Positions 63,221 through 64,000 of a stretch of 64,000 nucleotides of DNA are shown here, piece after piece. Each line of letters starts with the position of its first letter. Position 1 is the stretch's first letter. The position numbers and the translations under genes are program-made. The stretch is from Agapanthus africanus. Its lineage: Eukaryota; Streptophyta; Magnoliopsida; Asparagales; Amaryllidaceae. The notes under the pieces are model-generated. The model searched no databases, was not told where the DNA came from, and saw only the letters and a list, made by a program, of their open reading frames with translations. The stretch is taken from the NCBI GenBank assembly GCA_030015575.1, contig JASDDO010000024.1:219376996-219440995 (forward strand). The letters are read 5' to 3'.

Positions 63221-63879
63221 TGGTATCAGAGCCAAGCTAGAGCATTAGGCGAGGTCTTACGACGTTAAAGTGTTCAATCAATATTTTCGAAACCCTAATT
63301 TCATAATTTTTGTCCAATTTTTCAAAAGTCGATATTTTTCAAATTAAAAATATGCAGAAATACGTGCAGGATATTCTATGGAGCCCCAAGAAATACGAGG
63401 CCCCATCTCCACTAAACCGCCGCGAAACCGCGACCTAAACCTTAGTTTAGCTGCGGTTCCGCTGCAAGTTTATGGAGTTGTGGGATCCTATTTCTTGTGC
63501 TGCTCCATTATAATATTTGGCACATTCTCGGTATTTTTAGTGAAGCTCAAGTTGTTGAGCTCTCTGTGATTTATGGGTGTTTCAAAATTCGATCGAAATG
63601 TTTAATATCGTCTAGATGATTTTGATATGTGATACAATATTTGTAATCCACGTTAATTAGTTTTATAAAAACTAGTTTGTTGTTTGTAAATCTCGTGTTT
63701 TAGTCTCTTTTGATCGATTGCCACGGAGTTTCGATTCGAATCAAAACTCCGTCACAATCTCGTATTGTACGCGAATAGTCGCCGAAAAACACTACTGGAT
63801 AGTCATGCCCCCATTGCGTCGACCAAGTGACTATAGGAGAACACTATAGCCAAAAGCATCCACTCGAGTACTCGCGACC
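63221..63879 (+). other. Copia primer site and leader, second copy
   Basis: TGGTATCAGAGCC follows LTR-b, and the leader text repeats that at 52058-52710 up to ATCCACTC near 63865. After that the two copies part. Confidence 0.85.
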
Positions 63880-64000
63880 ATATTTTTCACTAAAATACCC
63901 TAGGTTTCCTAATACCATATTTTCACTAAAATACCCAAAAGCTTCCTGGTTTCATATTTTCAATTAAACACCTCGACCTTTCAAAAGCCGTATTTCCAAT
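63880..64000. other. Unassigned sequence with short repeats
   Basis: CATATTTTCACTAAAATACC-like units recur (about 63889, 63923 and 63952). They have no match in the first leader copy. Confidence 0.5.

Larger units (their letters stand above)
49932..63879 (+). mobile_element. Ty1/copia fossil in tandem arrangement (LTR-internal-LTR-leader)
   Basis: LTR-a is 49932-52057 and LTR-b is 61081-63220. Each is followed directly by the primer site TGGTATCAGAGCC (52058 and 63221) and then by the same leader, which aligns from 52058-52710 with 63221-63879. Between them, after a leader holding a family 2 solo LTR, lie protease and pre-integrase (58047-58520; DTGSGSH near 58070, WHCRLCHINA), integrase (58499-59515; LIYSDVCGPMS, TPPYTPQHNGVSEW), RT (59610-60530; DIKTTFLNGDLEES, LYVDDIILI) and RNase H (60514-61080; TMEAEYIAANDTAKEAVWLK, DPLTKAL). 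The purine tract GTGCAAGTGGGAGAT precedes LTR-b. The LTRs differ by several percent. The element is broken in several places. Confidence 0.88.

Overview
The window looks like repeat-dense nuclear DNA of a flowering plant, most likely a eudicot. Host genes are intron-bearing and AT-rich. They include a plant double-bond reductase, a class I-type formin and an F-box family. About three quarters of the sequence is LTR-retrotransposon material of Ty1/copia, Ty3/gypsy and Cassandra (TRIM) types. All of it is described here as fossils.

Layout. 1-2225: 3' part of a Ty3/gypsy fossil with its 3' LTR. 2481-4611: the last three exons of an NADP-dependent alkenal/phenylpropenal double-bond reductase; its first exons are not in the window. 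5830-6495: a MITE-like element with long inverted ends. 6619-9417: a 2.8 kb LTR (called family 1 here). 9418-10401: En/Spm (CACTA) transposase remnants. 10402-13596: a family 2 LTR piece carrying a 2.9 kb inserted LTR (TSD CATGT). 13597-29729: a 16 kb nest in which one copia-type solo LTR holds a two-LTR copia fossil (13944-23464, TSD CTATC) and a family 3 LTR (23578-28125, TSD CCACG). The family 3 LTR itself holds a family 1 LTR (23903-26983, TSD GCCCC/GCCTC).

30120-36970: two diverged copies of an F-box locus. The first keeps the F-box but has a short C-terminal part. The second lacks the F-box and has picked up a family 3 LTR (TSD AGAGC) and a Cassandra LTR that carries a 5S-rRNA-like domain. 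37298-47269: three minus-strand exons of the FH2 domain of a formin. The intron between the first two of these exons holds a Tat-type Ty3/gypsy fossil with two RNase H domains (39731-46643, TSD GTATC). 48062-49931: pieces of two further copia fossils. 49932-63879: a copia fossil in the order LTR, internal region, LTR, primer-binding site, leader; that is, a second element start follows the second LTR. A 3.1 kb family 2 solo LTR (53359-56484, TSD GTCAC) sits in its first leader.

Host functions visible are redox detoxification or phenylpropanoid metabolism (reductase), ubiquitin-ligase substrate selection (F-box) and actin nucleation (formin). They do not form a pathway together. I found no rRNA cluster, CRISPR array, operon, origin or intact tRNA gene. 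The most unusual signals are structural: a near-palindromic Cassandra LTR around a 5S-like domain, tRNA-like pol III boxes and a small acidic ORF with a hairpin kept in two diverged copies of a 3 kb LTR family, serial short hairpins in family 3, and a triple hairpin array in the copia leader. Family numbers are local labels, all coordinates were read by eye, and LTR edges may be off by a few bases where no target-site duplication supports them.
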